A DNA stretch of 64,000 bases. Source: Duganella sp. CF517 (lineage in GTDB: Bacteria; Pseudomonadota; Gammaproteobacteria; Burkholderiales; Burkholderiaceae_D). The stretch lies in assembly GCF_900110275.1 (NCBI RefSeq), contig NZ_FODC01000002.1, positions 682,001 through 746,000 on the forward strand, given 5' to 3'. Every line of letters begins with the position of its first letter. Position 1 is the first letter of the stretch. Below, in pieces: positions 53,870-62,432 of this stretch. The notes beneath the pieces were generated by a model. That model was not told the DNA's origin, made no database searches, and was given only the letters and a program-made list of their open reading frames with translations. Both the position numbers and the translations under genes were made by a program.

Positions 53870-55297
53870 TTAAAGGCCAGCCCGCTTTGTAACAACTTGT
53901 GCGCCGGCGCCCGCTTTGAGGAACATCGCGTCCAGCATGGCCAGCAAACTGACCAGCGCCACCAGTAAAAACGCCAGCCGGTATTCGATCGCCGGCCAGT
54001 CGGCGATGCCCAGCCGCTGCGCGCTCCAGTGGCCCAGCCGCACCCCGCCCGCCCCCATCGCGATGCCAAGCCCCACCGCCACCTGGAACGAGGTGCTGAA
54101 CAGCGTGTTGGCGGCCGCCATGCGCTGCTGCGGCACGTCGGCGAAGGCCAGCGTGTTCAGCGCGCTGAACTGCATCGAGCGCGTCAGCCCGCCGACGAAC
54201 AGCACGGCGGCGATCAGCCACACCGGCGTGGCCGGCGACAGCAGCGCGCACGCCGCCAGCGAGGCGACGTTGGCCAGGCCGTTCACCAGCAGCACCGGCT
54301 TGAAACCGAAGCGCCGCAGGATCGGCGTGGTGGCCGGCTTCATCATCAGGTTGCCGGCGAATACCGCCACCACCAGCAGGCCGGACTGGAAGGCGTCCAG
54401 TCCGAAGCCCAGCTGGAACATCAGCGGCAGCAGGAAGGGCACGGCGCCGATCGCCATGCGGAACAGCGAGCCGCCGACCAGCGTGATGGCGAAGGTCGGG
54501 ATCGCGAACGCGCCCAGGTCGATCAGCGGATGGGCGGCGCGGCGCAGGTGCCAGACCATCGCCGCCAGCATGACGGCGCCGGCGGCCATGCACGAGAGCG
54601 CCTCGAACCAGTCCGGATGGGCGCCGCCGACCGACTCGGTGCCCCAGGTCAGCAACAGCACCCCGCCCGCGCTGAGCACGAAGCCGGGCCAATCGAAGGG
54701 CCGCCGCGTTTGCGCGCGCTGTTCCGGGATCAGCCACCAAGCCAGCGCCAGCGCGATCAGCCCGAGCGGCAGGTTGAGATAGAAGATCCAGCGCCACGAC
54801 AGGTAGCTGGCGATGAAGCCGCCCACCGGCGGCCCCAGTATCGGCGCCACCAGCGCCGGCCAGGTCAGCGTGGCGATCACGCCGATCAGCTTTTCCTTGG
54901 GCGTGTTCTTGAGCACCAGCAGGCGTCCGACCGGCACCATCATCGCCCCGCCCACGCCTTGCAGCACGCGCAGCCAGACGAATCCGGTCAGGCTGTCGGC
55001 CATGCCGCACAGTACCGAGGCCAGCGTGAAGACCGCCAGCGCCGCCGCGAACACGCGCCGCGCGCCCAGCCGCTCGGCCACCCAGCCGCTGATCGGGATG
55101 AACACGCCCAGGGTCAGCAGATAGGCGCTGACGCCGATGTTCAGCGCCAGCGGCGCCACCCCGAACGACCGCGCGATGTCCGGCAGCGCGGTGGTGATGA
55201 TGGTGCCGTCCAGGTTCTCCATGAAGAAGGCGCCGGCCACCAGCAACGCGATCCATTTGCTGGCGGCCGGCGGCGCGCCGTGGCCGGTCACGCGCAC
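53870..55297 (-). CDS. MFS multidrug exporter, DHA2 (EmrB/QacA) type
   Basis: About 475 residues with 14 predicted membrane segments, beginning with the DHA2 signature ENLDGTIITTALPDIARSFG. Motif A (GWVAERLGARRVF) and motif C (LTWPALVAPILGPPVGGFI) are present. The start is uncertain: the open frame extends to a GTG at 55354, but a TATAAT box (55361-55356) directly abuts it, so transcription would begin downstream of that codon. I therefore use the GTG at 55297, 20 residues before the first membrane segment. Divergent from a porin gene. Confidence 0.87.
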   Translation of the reverse strand: MRVTGHGAPPAASKWIALLVAGAFFMENLDGTIITTALPDIARSFGVAPLALNIGVSAYLLTLGVFIPISGWVAERLGARRVFAAALAVFTLASVLCGMADSLTGFVWLRVLQGVGGAMMVPVGRLLVLKNTPKEKLIGVIATLTWPALVAPILGPPVGGFIASYLSWRWIFYLNLPLGLIALALAWWLIPEQRAQTRRPFDWPGFVLSAGGVLLLTWGTESVGGAHPDWFEALSCMAAGAVMLAAMVWHLRRAAHPLIDLGAFAIPTFAITLVGGSLFRMAIGAVPFLLPLMFQLGFGLDAFQSGLLVVAVFAGNLMMKPATTPILRRFGFKPVLLVNGLANVASLAACALLSPATPVWLIAAVLFVGGLTRSMQFSALNTLAFADVPQQRMAAANTLFSTSFQVAVGLGIAMGAGGVRLGHWSAQRLGIADWPAIEYRLAFLLVALVSLLAMLDAMFLKAGAGAQVVTKRAGL

Positions 55298-55436
55298 ACC
55301 CGGGAAGATAGGCGGGAAGAAGGCATGGAATAAGGGGCGTTGTTTGCGGTACACAAATTATACGCACCGCGCCTTCTTTTAATGACAACTGTGCGTAACA
55401 CACGGCATGTTGCTCTACACTTAAAACGTCAACACG

Positions 55437-55454
55437 ACCGAGCATATGGTCGGT
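55437..55454. promoter_or_regulatory. 18-bp palindrome between the MFS exporter and the second porin
   Basis: ACCGAGCATATGGTCGGT: arms ACCGA/TCGGT around a CATATG centre, with one mismatched pair. It lies 36 bases upstream of the porin ATG in the divergent promoter region. Candidate operator for an unidentified regulator. Confidence 0.5.
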
Positions 55455-55490
55455 TTTGATAGCCACTATAAAAAATCTGGAGACAAGAAT

Positions 55491-56813
55491 ATGAAACGAA
55501 CCGCCGCATCCGCAGCATGCCTGTCCGCGCTCGCCCTCCTCGGCATGGGCCACGCTTTCGCGCAATCGTCCGTCACCCTCTATGGCACCCTGGATGTCGG
55601 CGTCGACCGCATCGAAAAAGGGGAAGGCAACGTCCAGGGCACCTTGTTCGGGCTGCGCGGCACCACGCCGATTCCCAATTCGATCGCCTCGCCGGCCAGC
55701 ACCTCGGTGCGGGTCAGCCCGTCGCACACGCGGCAGAGCAACTTCGGCATGCGCGGCGTCGAGGACCTGGGCGGCGGCTATCGCGGCCTGTTCGTGCTCG
55801 AGGGCGGCCTCACGCTCGACAACGGCGGCGTCGCCAACGATGGGCGCATTTTCGGCCGCCAGGCCTACGTCGGCCTGACCACGCCGGTCGGCGAAGTCAA
55901 GCTCGGCCGCCAGGCCAGCCCGATGCTGATCGCCTATTACCTGGTCACGCCGGAAGCGATCGGCAGCACCGACCTGTTCAGCGCAGGCCTGGCCGTGAAC
56001 ACCTTGCAAACCTTCCAGGACAACCAGATCAGCTATGCCGTCAAGCAGGGGCCGTGGACGGCGATCGCGTCGTTCTCGACCAACGCCGGCGTCGGCAGCG
56101 GCGTCAGCGCCGCGCGCTCGGTGGCCACCGCCAGCACGCCGGTGGCCACCGCCGCCACCGGACAAATCGTCGGCGGCCTGACCGCCGGCGCCGAGACCAC
56201 CGACGACCGCGGCCGCGCCGTCGGCGCCATGCTGGCCTGGCGCGGCGAGAGCCTGACCGCGCTCGCCTCCTACCACCGCAACGATTTTGGCGGCGTGCCG
56301 CTGGGCGTGGTCTCGGGCTCGACCCTGGTGCCGCTGTTCACCGTCGAGAACTACCGCGCCTACATGGCCTCGTTCAAGTACATCTTCGCCGGCACCGGCA
56401 CCACCGTCGCCCTGGTCGGCCACCAGGGCAAGTTCAATCTGGGCGGCAACACCGATCCGACCGTCAACACCTGGGGCGCGACGATCAAGCAGGCCATCGG
56501 CCAGGTCGACCTCAGCGCCCACCTGCTCGACACGCGCTTCACCAACTACACGCGCGGACGCGAGCGCGGCCTGATGTTCGGGCTGGACTACAACTTCTCC
56601 AAGCGCACGGCGCTGTACACCCGTTTCGGCGGCGTCAAGGACAAGCGCGGCAACATCGTCCGCGGCGCCATCACGCCGCTGCCGATCGCCGGCGGTCCGG
56701 GCGCGCTGCTGCTGCCGCTCGGTTCGCAGGAAGTGCCGCTGTTCGCCGGCGCCGGCCAGAACCTTGACGCCAAGACCACCATCGTCAGCCTCGGCATCCG
56801 CCACGCGTTTTAA
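55491..56813 (+). CDS. Second outer-membrane porin (Porin_4 type)
   Basis: 440 residues from the ATG at 55491 (GGAGA upstream). Signal peptide ends at HAFAQ; the mature start is SSVTLYGTLDVGVD. Family segments include SNFGMRGVEDLGGGYRGLFVLEGGL (in parts), RQAYVGLTTPVGEVKLGRQ and the C-terminal Phe (GIRHAF). It is larger than the first porin (358 residues) and has normal high-GC codon use, so it is probably conditionally expressed rather than a major porin. Substrate preference cannot be read from the sequence. Confidence 0.92.
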   Translation: MKRTAASAACLSALALLGMGHAFAQSSVTLYGTLDVGVDRIEKGEGNVQGTLFGLRGTTPIPNSIASPASTSVRVSPSHTRQSNFGMRGVEDLGGGYRGLFVLEGGLTLDNGGVANDGRIFGRQAYVGLTTPVGEVKLGRQASPMLIAYYLVTPEAIGSTDLFSAGLAVNTLQTFQDNQISYAVKQGPWTAIASFSTNAGVGSGVSAARSVATASTPVATAATGQIVGGLTAGAETTDDRGRAVGAMLAWRGESLTALASYHRNDFGGVPLGVVSGSTLVPLFTVENYRAYMASFKYIFAGTGTTVALVGHQGKFNLGGNTDPTVNTWGATIKQAIGQVDLSAHLLDTRFTNYTRGRERGLMFGLDYNFSKRTALYTRFGGVKDKRGNIVRGAITPLPIAGGPGALLLPLGSQEVPLFAGAGQNLDAKTTIVSLGIRHAF

Positions 56814-56814
56814 C

Positions 56815-56852
56815 GCAAAAAAGCGCAACACCGCCGGTACGGTGTTGCGCTT
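56815..56852 (-). terminator. Terminator between the second porin and the ter genes
   Basis: 13-bp perfect stem AAGCGCAACACCG (56821-56833) with CGGTGTTGCGCTT (56840-56852), loop CCGGTA. The A run at 56816-56822 gives a T run on the minus strand, so it is strongest for leftward transcription from the TerD-family genes. It may also stop the porin message. Confidence 0.85.
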
Positions 56853-56897
56853 CAACTGCGGGTACAACTATTATCGGGGCGCACGCGCCCCAATTCT

Positions 56898-57479
56898 TTA
56901 CAGGTGCGCGGCGATCTGCGGCAGCAGGTCGTCGAAGGTACGGCCGTTGCCGTTTTCGCCGATCGCGTGCATCTTCCACTCACCGTTGTGACGATACACC
57001 TTGGCCATGATCTGCGCCGAGTGCGGGCCCTGCACGGACAGGTTGAAACGCGCCACTTCCTTGCCGTTGGACGCGTCCAGCAGGCGGCAGTAGGCGTTCT
57101 CGACCTGGGCGAAGGTCTGGCCGGTGAAGCTGTTGACGGTGAACACCAGGCTCTTGACGTTGGCCGGCACGGCGTTCAGGTCGACGTTGATCTGCTCGTC
57201 GTCGCCGTCGCCGGCGCCGGTGCGGTTGTCGCCCGTATGGACGATGCTGCCGTCCTTGCTCTTCAGCTGGCGGAACCAGATCACGTCCACCGGCCGCTGG
57301 CCTTCGTCGAACATGACGACGGAAGCGTCCAGGTCGACCGCCTCGGTCTTGGCGCCGAAGCCCAGGAAACCCTTGCTCTTGATCGCATCCCAGCCCAGGC
57401 CCATGGTGACCTTGCCGAGCGCGCCGCCGCTTTCTTTTTCCAGAGAAATCTTCTGGCCCTTGCTCAAATTGACTGACAT
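56898..57479 (-). CDS. TerD-family protein (TerZ/TerD-like)
   Basis: 193-residue calcium-binding stress protein. TerD-domain marks: [54 protein letters not shown] (the acidic metal-binding loop, given in parts) and the C-terminal VARFNL, YRHNGEWKMHAIGE. Third gene of a leftward TerD/AIM24/TerD set. TerD proteins are tied to resistance to tellurite, phage and other stresses through membrane-associated complexes with TerC-type proteins; here a TerC-like DUF475 gene lies nearby. Confidence 0.93.
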   Translation of the reverse strand: MSVNLSKGQKISLEKESGGALGKVTMGLGWDAIKSKGFLGFGAKTEAVDLDASVVMFDEGQRPVDVIWFRQLKSKDGSIVHTGDNRTGAGDGDDEQINVDLNAVPANVKSLVFTVNSFTGQTFAQVENAYCRLLDASNGKEVARFNLSVQGPHSAQIMAKVYRHNGEWKMHAIGENGNGRTFDDLLPQIAAHL

Positions 57480-57516
57480 TGTGTGCTCCTTAGTTGGTGT
57501 AGTTGGCGATCATGGA

Positions 57517-58215
57517 TTACTGCGACCCCGGGCGCTGGGCCCAAGCCCGGAACGCCGCGCCGTTGCGCGAGCACACCAGGATCTTTCCGGTTCCGGAAAA
57601 GCGCAGCACCATGCCTTCGCCGCTGGTCTGGCTGTTGACCAGATTGCTCAAAAAGCCGCTGTTGCCGCCGGTGGTGACGGAGATTTCATAGCGCAGCCGG
57701 TTATCCCACGCCACCACATGCGAATTGTCGATGACCACATCGTTGCCGGGCGTGACGTCGAGCTCCGAAATCGAGCCGAAGCCCGACACCGCCACCTGGC
57801 CGGTGCCGGCCGTTTCCGTGATGAAGAAACCGCCGCTCTGGGCGAACAAGGCGTTGCCCAGGCTTTGCGTGCGCACCTTCAGTTCCACGCTGGCGGTGGC
57901 GGCGACAAAGGCGCCGTCGCTCAGCATGTACTGCACCTGGCCGACGTCGAGCACCTGCATGGCGCCCGGCAGGGTGGGCGCGAGCAGGCAATCGCCGCCG
58001 CCGCGCACCGCCTCGATGTGTTGCTGGAAGAAGGACTCACCGTTGGCGAAGCGACGCATGATGGCCGCACCGATACCGCCGGTGACCTTGCCCTTCAAAT
58101 CGAGCGTCGCCTCCATCATCACCATCGCATCCGACTCGCAGTAGATCTTCTCTCCCTGCGCCAGTGTTACGTGCAGAAACGGGTCGACATCACCGGTGAC
58201 CGAAAATTTTGGCAT
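57517..58215 (-). CDS. AIM24/TIGR00266 family protein
   Basis: 232-residue β-rich protein of the AIM24 (TIGR00266) family, with VTLAQGEKIYCESDAMVMME, VRGGGDCLLAPTLPG, the SGGFFITETAG and DVTPGNDVVIDNSHVVAWD segments. The family forms a tryptophan-RNA-binding-attenuator-like barrel and commonly occurs next to TerD genes. The biochemical role is unknown; a membrane or stress-scaffold function is inferred from the TerD linkage. It lies between the two TerD-family genes in one leftward operon. Confidence 0.9.
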   Translation of the reverse strand: MPKFSVTGDVDPFLHVTLAQGEKIYCESDAMVMMEATLDLKGKVTGGIGAAIMRRFANGESFFQQHIEAVRGGGDCLLAPTLPGAMQVLDVGQVQYMLSDGAFVAATASVELKVRTQSLGNALFAQSGGFFITETAGTGQVAVSGFGSISELDVTPGNDVVIDNSHVVAWDNRLRYEISVTTGGNSGFLSNLVNSQTSGEGMVLRFSGTGKILVCSRNGAAFRAWAQRPGSQ

Positions 58216-58253
58216 GACTGAGTCCTTTCAATTAAAACACTACTTTACAACAA

Positions 58254-58829
58254 TTAAACGCCGACGCCGAACGAGGCGGCGAGCGGGCCCAGACCGCCTT
58301 TGAAGCCCTGGCCGACGGCCTTGAACTTCCAATCGGTACCGTTACGATACACCTCGCCGAACACCATCGCCGATTCGGTCGAACCGTCTTCGGACAGGTC
58401 GTAGCGGGCGATTTCCGCGTTGCCGCTGGCGTTGACGGTGCGGATGTAGGCCTTCTGCACCATGCCGAAGTTTTGCTTGCGGGCGTCGCCGTCGTGGATC
58501 GTCACGCAGATGGCGATGCGCTCGACATCGGCCGGCACCTTGGTCAGGTCGATGGTGACGGTTTCGTCGTCGCCGTCGCCGGCGCCGGTGCGGTTGTCGC
58601 CCGAGTGGGTGACGGCGCCGTCGGACGATTTCAGGTTGTTGTAGAAGATGAAGTCGTTGTCGGCGCGGACCTTGCCGTCGACCTTCAACAGGAAGGCCGA
58701 GCCGTCCAGATCGAAGGCGCTGCCGTCGGTGGCGCGCGCGTCCCAGCCGAGGCCGACGACGATTTGCGACAGGCCCGGGGCTTCCTTGCTCAGATTAACG
58801 TTACCGCCTTTTTGCAGACTGATTGCCAT
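58254..58829 (-). CDS. TerD-family protein (TerD/TerE-like)
   Basis: 191 residues with the full TerD domain: [54 protein letters not shown] (the calcium-binding acidic loop), [18 protein letters not shown]. It shares the acidic loop almost exactly with the other TerD-family protein, so the two are paralogues. First gene of the leftward trio, in the same direction as the DUF475 gene, which ends 127 bases upstream of it. Confidence 0.94.
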   Translation of the reverse strand: MAISLQKGGNVNLSKEAPGLSQIVVGLGWDARATDGSAFDLDGSAFLLKVDGKVRADNDFIFYNNLKSSDGAVTHSGDNRTGAGDGDDETVTIDLTKVPADVERIAICVTIHDGDARKQNFGMVQKAYIRTVNASGNAEIARYDLSEDGSTESAMVFGEVYRNGTDWKFKAVGQGFKGGLGPLAASFGVGV

Positions 58830-58955
58830 AATGTGATACTCCTTAAAGAAACCGGACTTGGGTACTGCATGCGGCGGGTCGTGTCCGTATTTAACGACCC
58901 TCCGTGTTCTATTACAACTCTAACTTTGTTTGACTACCGCGTTGTTACGCCACCG

Positions 58956-60008
58956 TCACGCGGCGAGCTTTTCAGCCGCCGCTTCCTTGCGGCGGTGGCG
59001 CACCGACGACCACACCGAGGCGGCGATGAAGGCCACGCCGATCAGGCCGGTGAACAGTTCCGGCACGTGGAACTTCATACTTGCCAGCATGATCGCCGCC
59101 AGGATACCGATCGCATAGTGCGCGCCGTGCTCCAGGAAAACGAACTGGTCGAGCGTGCCCTTCTTGACCAGGTACACCGTCATCGAGCGCACGAACATCG
59201 CGCCGATGGCCAGGCCCAGCATGATGATCACGACGTCGGTGGTGATGGCGAACGCGCCGATCACGCCGTCGAAGCTGAACGAGGCATCGAGCACTTCCAG
59301 GTACAGGAAACCACCGATGCCGCCCTTCTTGACCATGTCGCCGACATCGCTGCCGCCCGACTCTTCCTTCTCCAGCAGGCCGCTGATCGCGTCCACGCCG
59401 ACGTACACCAGGATGCCCCACAGGCCGGAAATCAAGACCACCAGCTTTTGCGCCTCGGTCACCAGGCCCATACAGGCCATCAGCACGCCCAGCGAAATCA
59501 TCACCGAGATCGACGAGACCTTGCCCAGCGAGCCGAGCTTCTTCTCGAAGTTACCCAGCCAATGCACTTCCTTGTCTTCATCGAGCAGGAAGTTGAGGAA
59601 CACCAGCAGCAGGAACATGCCGCCGAACGCCGCCACTTCCGCGTGGTGGTTCGTCAGGTGCATCGAATACGTCTTCGGATCGTTCAACGCCAACGTCCAC
59701 ACATCCATGATGCCGATGTCGGCCGCGACGGCGACGATGACCAGCGGGAACAGCAAGCGCATACCGAACACGGCGATGATGATGCCCAGGCCCAGGAACA
59801 GCTTTTGCCAGAACTCGTCCCAATCCTTCAGCACGGAGGCGTTGACCACCGCGTTATCGAACGACAGCGACACTTCCATCGCCGCCAAAATCAGCGCGAC
59901 GCCGAAAGCGGACAAGGCGCCAGGCCAGCCGTTGAGCGAGTATCCCCACCAGCCAGCCGCCGCAAGGCAGATGAAGCTGACCAGGAAGGAAATTCTAAAA
60001 TGCTTCAT
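58956..60008 (-). CDS. DUF475 membrane protein (TerC superfamily)
   Basis: 350-residue integral membrane protein with about nine hydrophobic segments. TerC-superfamily acidic motifs lie inside membrane segments: EVSLSFDNAVVNA near residue 45 and DASFSFDGVIGAFA near residue 225. DUF475 proteins are thought to export or sense metal ions (manganese or calcium exchange has been shown for TerC relatives) and often accompany TerD genes. Upstream of the TerD/AIM24/TerD trio and divergent from a LysR regulator. Confidence 0.92.
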   Translation of the reverse strand: MKHFRISFLVSFICLAAAGWWGYSLNGWPGALSAFGVALILAAMEVSLSFDNAVVNASVLKDWDEFWQKLFLGLGIIIAVFGMRLLFPLVIVAVAADIGIMDVWTLALNDPKTYSMHLTNHHAEVAAFGGMFLLLVFLNFLLDEDKEVHWLGNFEKKLGSLGKVSSISVMISLGVLMACMGLVTEAQKLVVLISGLWGILVYVGVDAISGLLEKEESGGSDVGDMVKKGGIGGFLYLEVLDASFSFDGVIGAFAITTDVVIIMLGLAIGAMFVRSMTVYLVKKGTLDQFVFLEHGAHYAIGILAAIMLASMKFHVPELFTGLIGVAFIAASVWSSVRHRRKEAAAEKLAA

Positions 60009-60083
60009 TGATTTTTTCCCCAGTTATAAGTTGATGTAGCGCAGTGTATAGGCGTACGAACAATTTAAAAATAGAAGATAATT

Positions 60084-60096
60084 GAAGTATTACTTC
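60084..60096. promoter_or_regulatory. Palindrome between DUF475 and the LysR gene
   Basis: GAAGTATTACTTC, a perfect 13-bp inverted repeat 34 bases upstream of the LysR start and 76 bases upstream of the DUF475 start. T-N11-A-like symmetry in this divergent gap makes it a candidate LysR-family binding site. Confidence 0.5.
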
Positions 60097-60129
60097 GTAA
60101 AAACAGAAGATCAGCGGGAAGGAAGCATT

Positions 60130-61041
60130 TTGAAGACCAGTGGATTGAATTTCCGGCACCTGTATTTTTTCTGGATGGTGGCCAAGGAGGGTGGCGTCAC
60201 GCGCGCCGCCGAGCGCCTCGGGCTGGCGGTGCAAACGATCAGCATGCAGCTGGCGTCGCTGGAGCAATCGGTCGGCAAGCAATTGCTCGAGCCGCAGGGG
60301 CGGCGCCTGGTGCCGACCGAGGCCGGCCGGCTAGCGCTGAGCTACTGCGACCAGATCTTCCTGCTCGGCGAGCAATTGCAGGACGCGCTCGATGAAGCCG
60401 AGGCCGGCAAGATGCGCTTGACGGTGGGCATCTCCGATTCGCTGCCCAAGCTGATCGCCTTCCGCCTGCTGCAAGCGACGCAGGAAATGGACAAGCAGGT
60501 GCGGCTGGTGTGCATGGAGGCCGAGTTCGAGGACTTGCTGGCCGACTTGGCGCTGGGCAAGCTCGACGTCGTGCTGACCGACCGCACGGTGCACGCCGGC
60601 GGCAGCCTCAAGGTGTTCAGCCACCTGCTGGGCGAAAGCGACATGAAGCTGTTCGGCGTGCCGCGCCTGGCCGATAAATACCGGCCCGGGTTTCCTGCCA
60701 GCCTGAACCACGCGCCGCTGCTCGTGCCCACGCGCAACAACGCGCTGCGCGGCCGCATCGACGCCTGGCTGGTGCAGCACGAGGTGCGGCCGGAGATCGT
60801 CGGCGAATTCGAGGACAACGCCATGCTCAACACCTTCGGCCGCAACGGCATGGGGCTGTTCTTCGCCACGTCGGCGCTGGCGCACGACATCGAAGAACAA
60901 TTCGGCGCGGTGCTGGTCGGCGACGCGCCCGAGTTGCGCGAGCATTTCTACGCCATCTCCAACGCCCGCAAGATCAAGCACCCGGCGGTCGAAGCGATCC
61001 TGTCGGCGGTGCACGGCGGACCGTTCGCGGTGGCAAGCTGA
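60130..61041 (+). CDS. LysR-family regulator, NhaR-like
   Basis: 303 residues from a TTG at 60130, chosen because GGAAGGAAG precedes it at proper spacing. The N-terminal winged helix begins LNFRHLYFFWMVAKEGGVTRAAERLGLAVQTIS (given in parts), the NhaR subgroup pattern, followed by the LysR substrate domain. NhaR responds to Na+ or osmotic stress in E. coli; here the divergent DUF475/TerD genes are the likely targets. The open frame extends to a TTG at 60082, but that lies next to the palindrome and lacks a ribosome site. Confidence 0.88.
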   Translation: MKTSGLNFRHLYFFWMVAKEGGVTRAAERLGLAVQTISMQLASLEQSVGKQLLEPQGRRLVPTEAGRLALSYCDQIFLLGEQLQDALDEAEAGKMRLTVGISDSLPKLIAFRLLQATQEMDKQVRLVCMEAEFEDLLADLALGKLDVVLTDRTVHAGGSLKVFSHLLGESDMKLFGVPRLADKYRPGFPASLNHAPLLVPTRNNALRGRIDAWLVQHEVRPEIVGEFEDNAMLNTFGRNGMGLFFATSALAHDIEEQFGAVLVGDAPELREHFYAISNARKIKHPAVEAILSAVHGGPFAVAS

Positions 61042-61097
61042 CAAGCGTTATCAAATCGGTTACAGTTTATCGACCACTGATGAAATGGGAGGACGCG

Positions 61098-61463
61098 ATG
61101 TTGAAAGGTAGTTGCTTATGCGGCGGCGTTGCCTACCGCGCGGACGGGCCGGTGTCCCACGCCAGCCACTGCTACTGCACCATGTGCCAGAAACAGCACG
61201 GCGCGGCGGCCGGCACCTACGCCAACGTCGGCGCAGCCGGCTTCGCCTTCGAGCGCGGCGCCGATCTGGTGACGGAATACGCGTCGTCGGGCGACGGACG
61301 GCGCGGCTTTTGCCGCGTCTGCGGTTCGACCTTGTTCTGGCGCAGCACGCAAAGTCCGGACCGCATCGCCCTCACCCTGGGCACGATGGAACCGGAATAC
61401 GACGCCCCGGTGGAGCGCGAACTGCACACCGACACCAAGCCGCGCTGGCTGCCGACCAGGTGA
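61098..61463 (+). CDS. GFA/CENP-V family zinc protein
   Basis: 121-residue protein of the glutathione-dependent formaldehyde-activating (GFA)/CENP-V fold. Zinc ligands are visible as CLCGG (Cys6, Cys8), CYCTMC and CRVCG. The best-known member was proposed to join formaldehyde to glutathione, but most members, including this short one, have no proven substrate. The ATG at 61098 follows GGGAGGA. Its stop overlaps the GTG start of the next gene (GTGA). Confidence 0.9.
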   Translation: MLKGSCLCGGVAYRADGPVSHASHCYCTMCQKQHGAAAGTYANVGAAGFAFERGADLVTEYASSGDGRRGFCRVCGSTLFWRSTQSPDRIALTLGTMEPEYDAPVERELHTDTKPRWLPTR

Positions 61464-61957
61464 GCGACGCGCCGACGATCAGCGTAAAAAGGCTGAGGCA
61501 CGTCGCGGGCGGCCTGGCGAGCGCCTTCTTCCATCGCAACAACGATGTCGGCGGCCAGTGGGCGCTTGGATTGCTGTACCGCGACGCGCCGGCGGACCTG
61601 CGCGTGCAACTGAACCTGCTTGACCACACCACCATTCCACCAACCGACATCGCGCGGCTGGTCGCCCGAAATTATGCGGAATTCCTGCGCCGCGCAGCGC
61701 TCAAAAAGGACATACCATTAAATGAGCTGGCGGAAGCCAAGGTCGAATTAAGCTTCGACGCCGATGTGCAAGTACCCGGCAAAGGTTGGGAATTTGTCGG
61801 CGATCCATTCATTTGCACGGTCACGCTGACGTTGAAAGACGGCAGGTTGGCCTCGACGCAACGGCTGGGCCTCTGCCTACGCTACGAAAAAGGCCGGTTC
61901 CCCGGACGCACGCCCGGCGACGACTCGATACTCGAATCGTTGCGGAGCGGCAACTGA
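61460..61957 (+). CDS. Conserved-looking hypothetical protein
   Basis: 165 residues starting at a GTG that overlaps the GFA stop codon. No signal peptide or membrane segment. The sequence has a regular α/β pattern (VKRLRHVAGGLASAFFHRNNDVGGQWALGLLYRDAP in parts; AKVELSFDADVQVPGKGWEFVGDPFICTVTLTLKDG in parts) with strongly biased codon positions, so it is real coding sequence, but I cannot name the family. Its last 76 bases overlap the 3' end of the minus-strand gene at 61882-62277. Confidence 0.75.
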   Translation: MSDAPTISVKRLRHVAGGLASAFFHRNNDVGGQWALGLLYRDAPADLRVQLNLLDHTTIPPTDIARLVARNYAEFLRRAALKKDIPLNELAEAKVELSFDADVQVPGKGWEFVGDPFICTVTLTLKDGRLASTQRLGLCLRYEKGRFPGRTPGDDSILESLRSGN

Positions 61958-62277
61958 TTGGCGGTGATCGTGTCGCCGTCGGCGGTGGCGCGCAACGGAA
62001 AACCGATGATCGCACGCGGCGGCGCCTTTCCGTCATCGATGCCGTCGCGTCGCACGGCGGGCGGGGTCGAGCCGCTCAGCACACCGAATCCGTCCGCCAG
62101 TAGTAGCAATTCGGTTTGTCCGGTGGCGCCGGCGTGCAGCGACGCCGCCGTCCCCCAGGTGCCCGTCAAATGCCGGCGCAGCACATCGGTGGCATGCGCC
62201 CCCACCGGCCATGTGAGAAAGAGCGCCAGCAGACCAAGCGCCGACGCCGTGGTACCGGTAATTGTTCTCAGTTTCAT
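61882..62277 (-). CDS. Exported hypothetical protein
   Basis: 131 residues from the ATG at 62277 (GGAACGGG upstream). Signal peptide: MKLRTITG, hydrophobic TTASALGLLALFLTWPV, cleavage after GAHA. The mature part (LTGTWGTAASLHAG, TELLLLADGFGVLSGS, IGFPLRATADGDTITANQLPL) has the pattern of a small lipocalin-like or β-barrel domain but no family I recognise. The 3' end overlaps the plus-strand gene by 76 bases. A dispersed repeat lies just upstream; an alternative ATG inside it (62316) is not a credible start. Confidence 0.6.
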   Translation of the reverse strand: MKLRTITGTTASALGLLALFLTWPVGAHATDVLRRHLTGTWGTAASLHAGATGQTELLLLADGFGVLSGSTPPAVRRDGIDDGKAPPRAIIGFPLRATADGDTITANQLPLRNDSSIESSPGVRPGNRPFS

Positions 62278-62298
62278 TTTCCCGTTCCACCATCCAAG

Positions 62299-62324
62299 GG
62301 GGGTCAAGTCTGTCATTCGGACAC
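62299..62324 (-). repeat. Inverted copy of the dispersed repeat
   Basis: The 26-bp core (GTGTCCGAATG...TTGACCCCC) on the minus strand. Together with the plus-strand copy at 63295-63320 it brackets a 970-bp segment that holds the FosA-GNAT gene. Confidence 0.88.
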
Positions 62325-62432
62325 GAACCCATCCATAAAAATACCAAAACCATCCGGCGCACCCGGCCTGACGGAGGGCTCGGCGTCATTTGCTAAAATG
62401 ATAGCTGTAAATAGTCGATCGCCGGAATCTTT

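Noticed and set aside
55298..55354. Longer start of the DHA2 exporter at 55354
   Set aside because: A TATAAT box directly abuts that GTG, so it would lie upstream of the expected transcript start. Not fully excluded.
60082..60129. Longer LysR start at TTG 60082
   Set aside because: No ribosome site and overlaps the palindrome; the TTG at 60130 has a strong GGAAGGAAG.
62278..62316. N-terminal extension of the exported protein from an ATG within the repeat (MTDLTP...)
   Set aside because: The ATG is part of the dispersed repeat. The internal ATG at 62277 gives a proper signal peptide and has a ribosome site.
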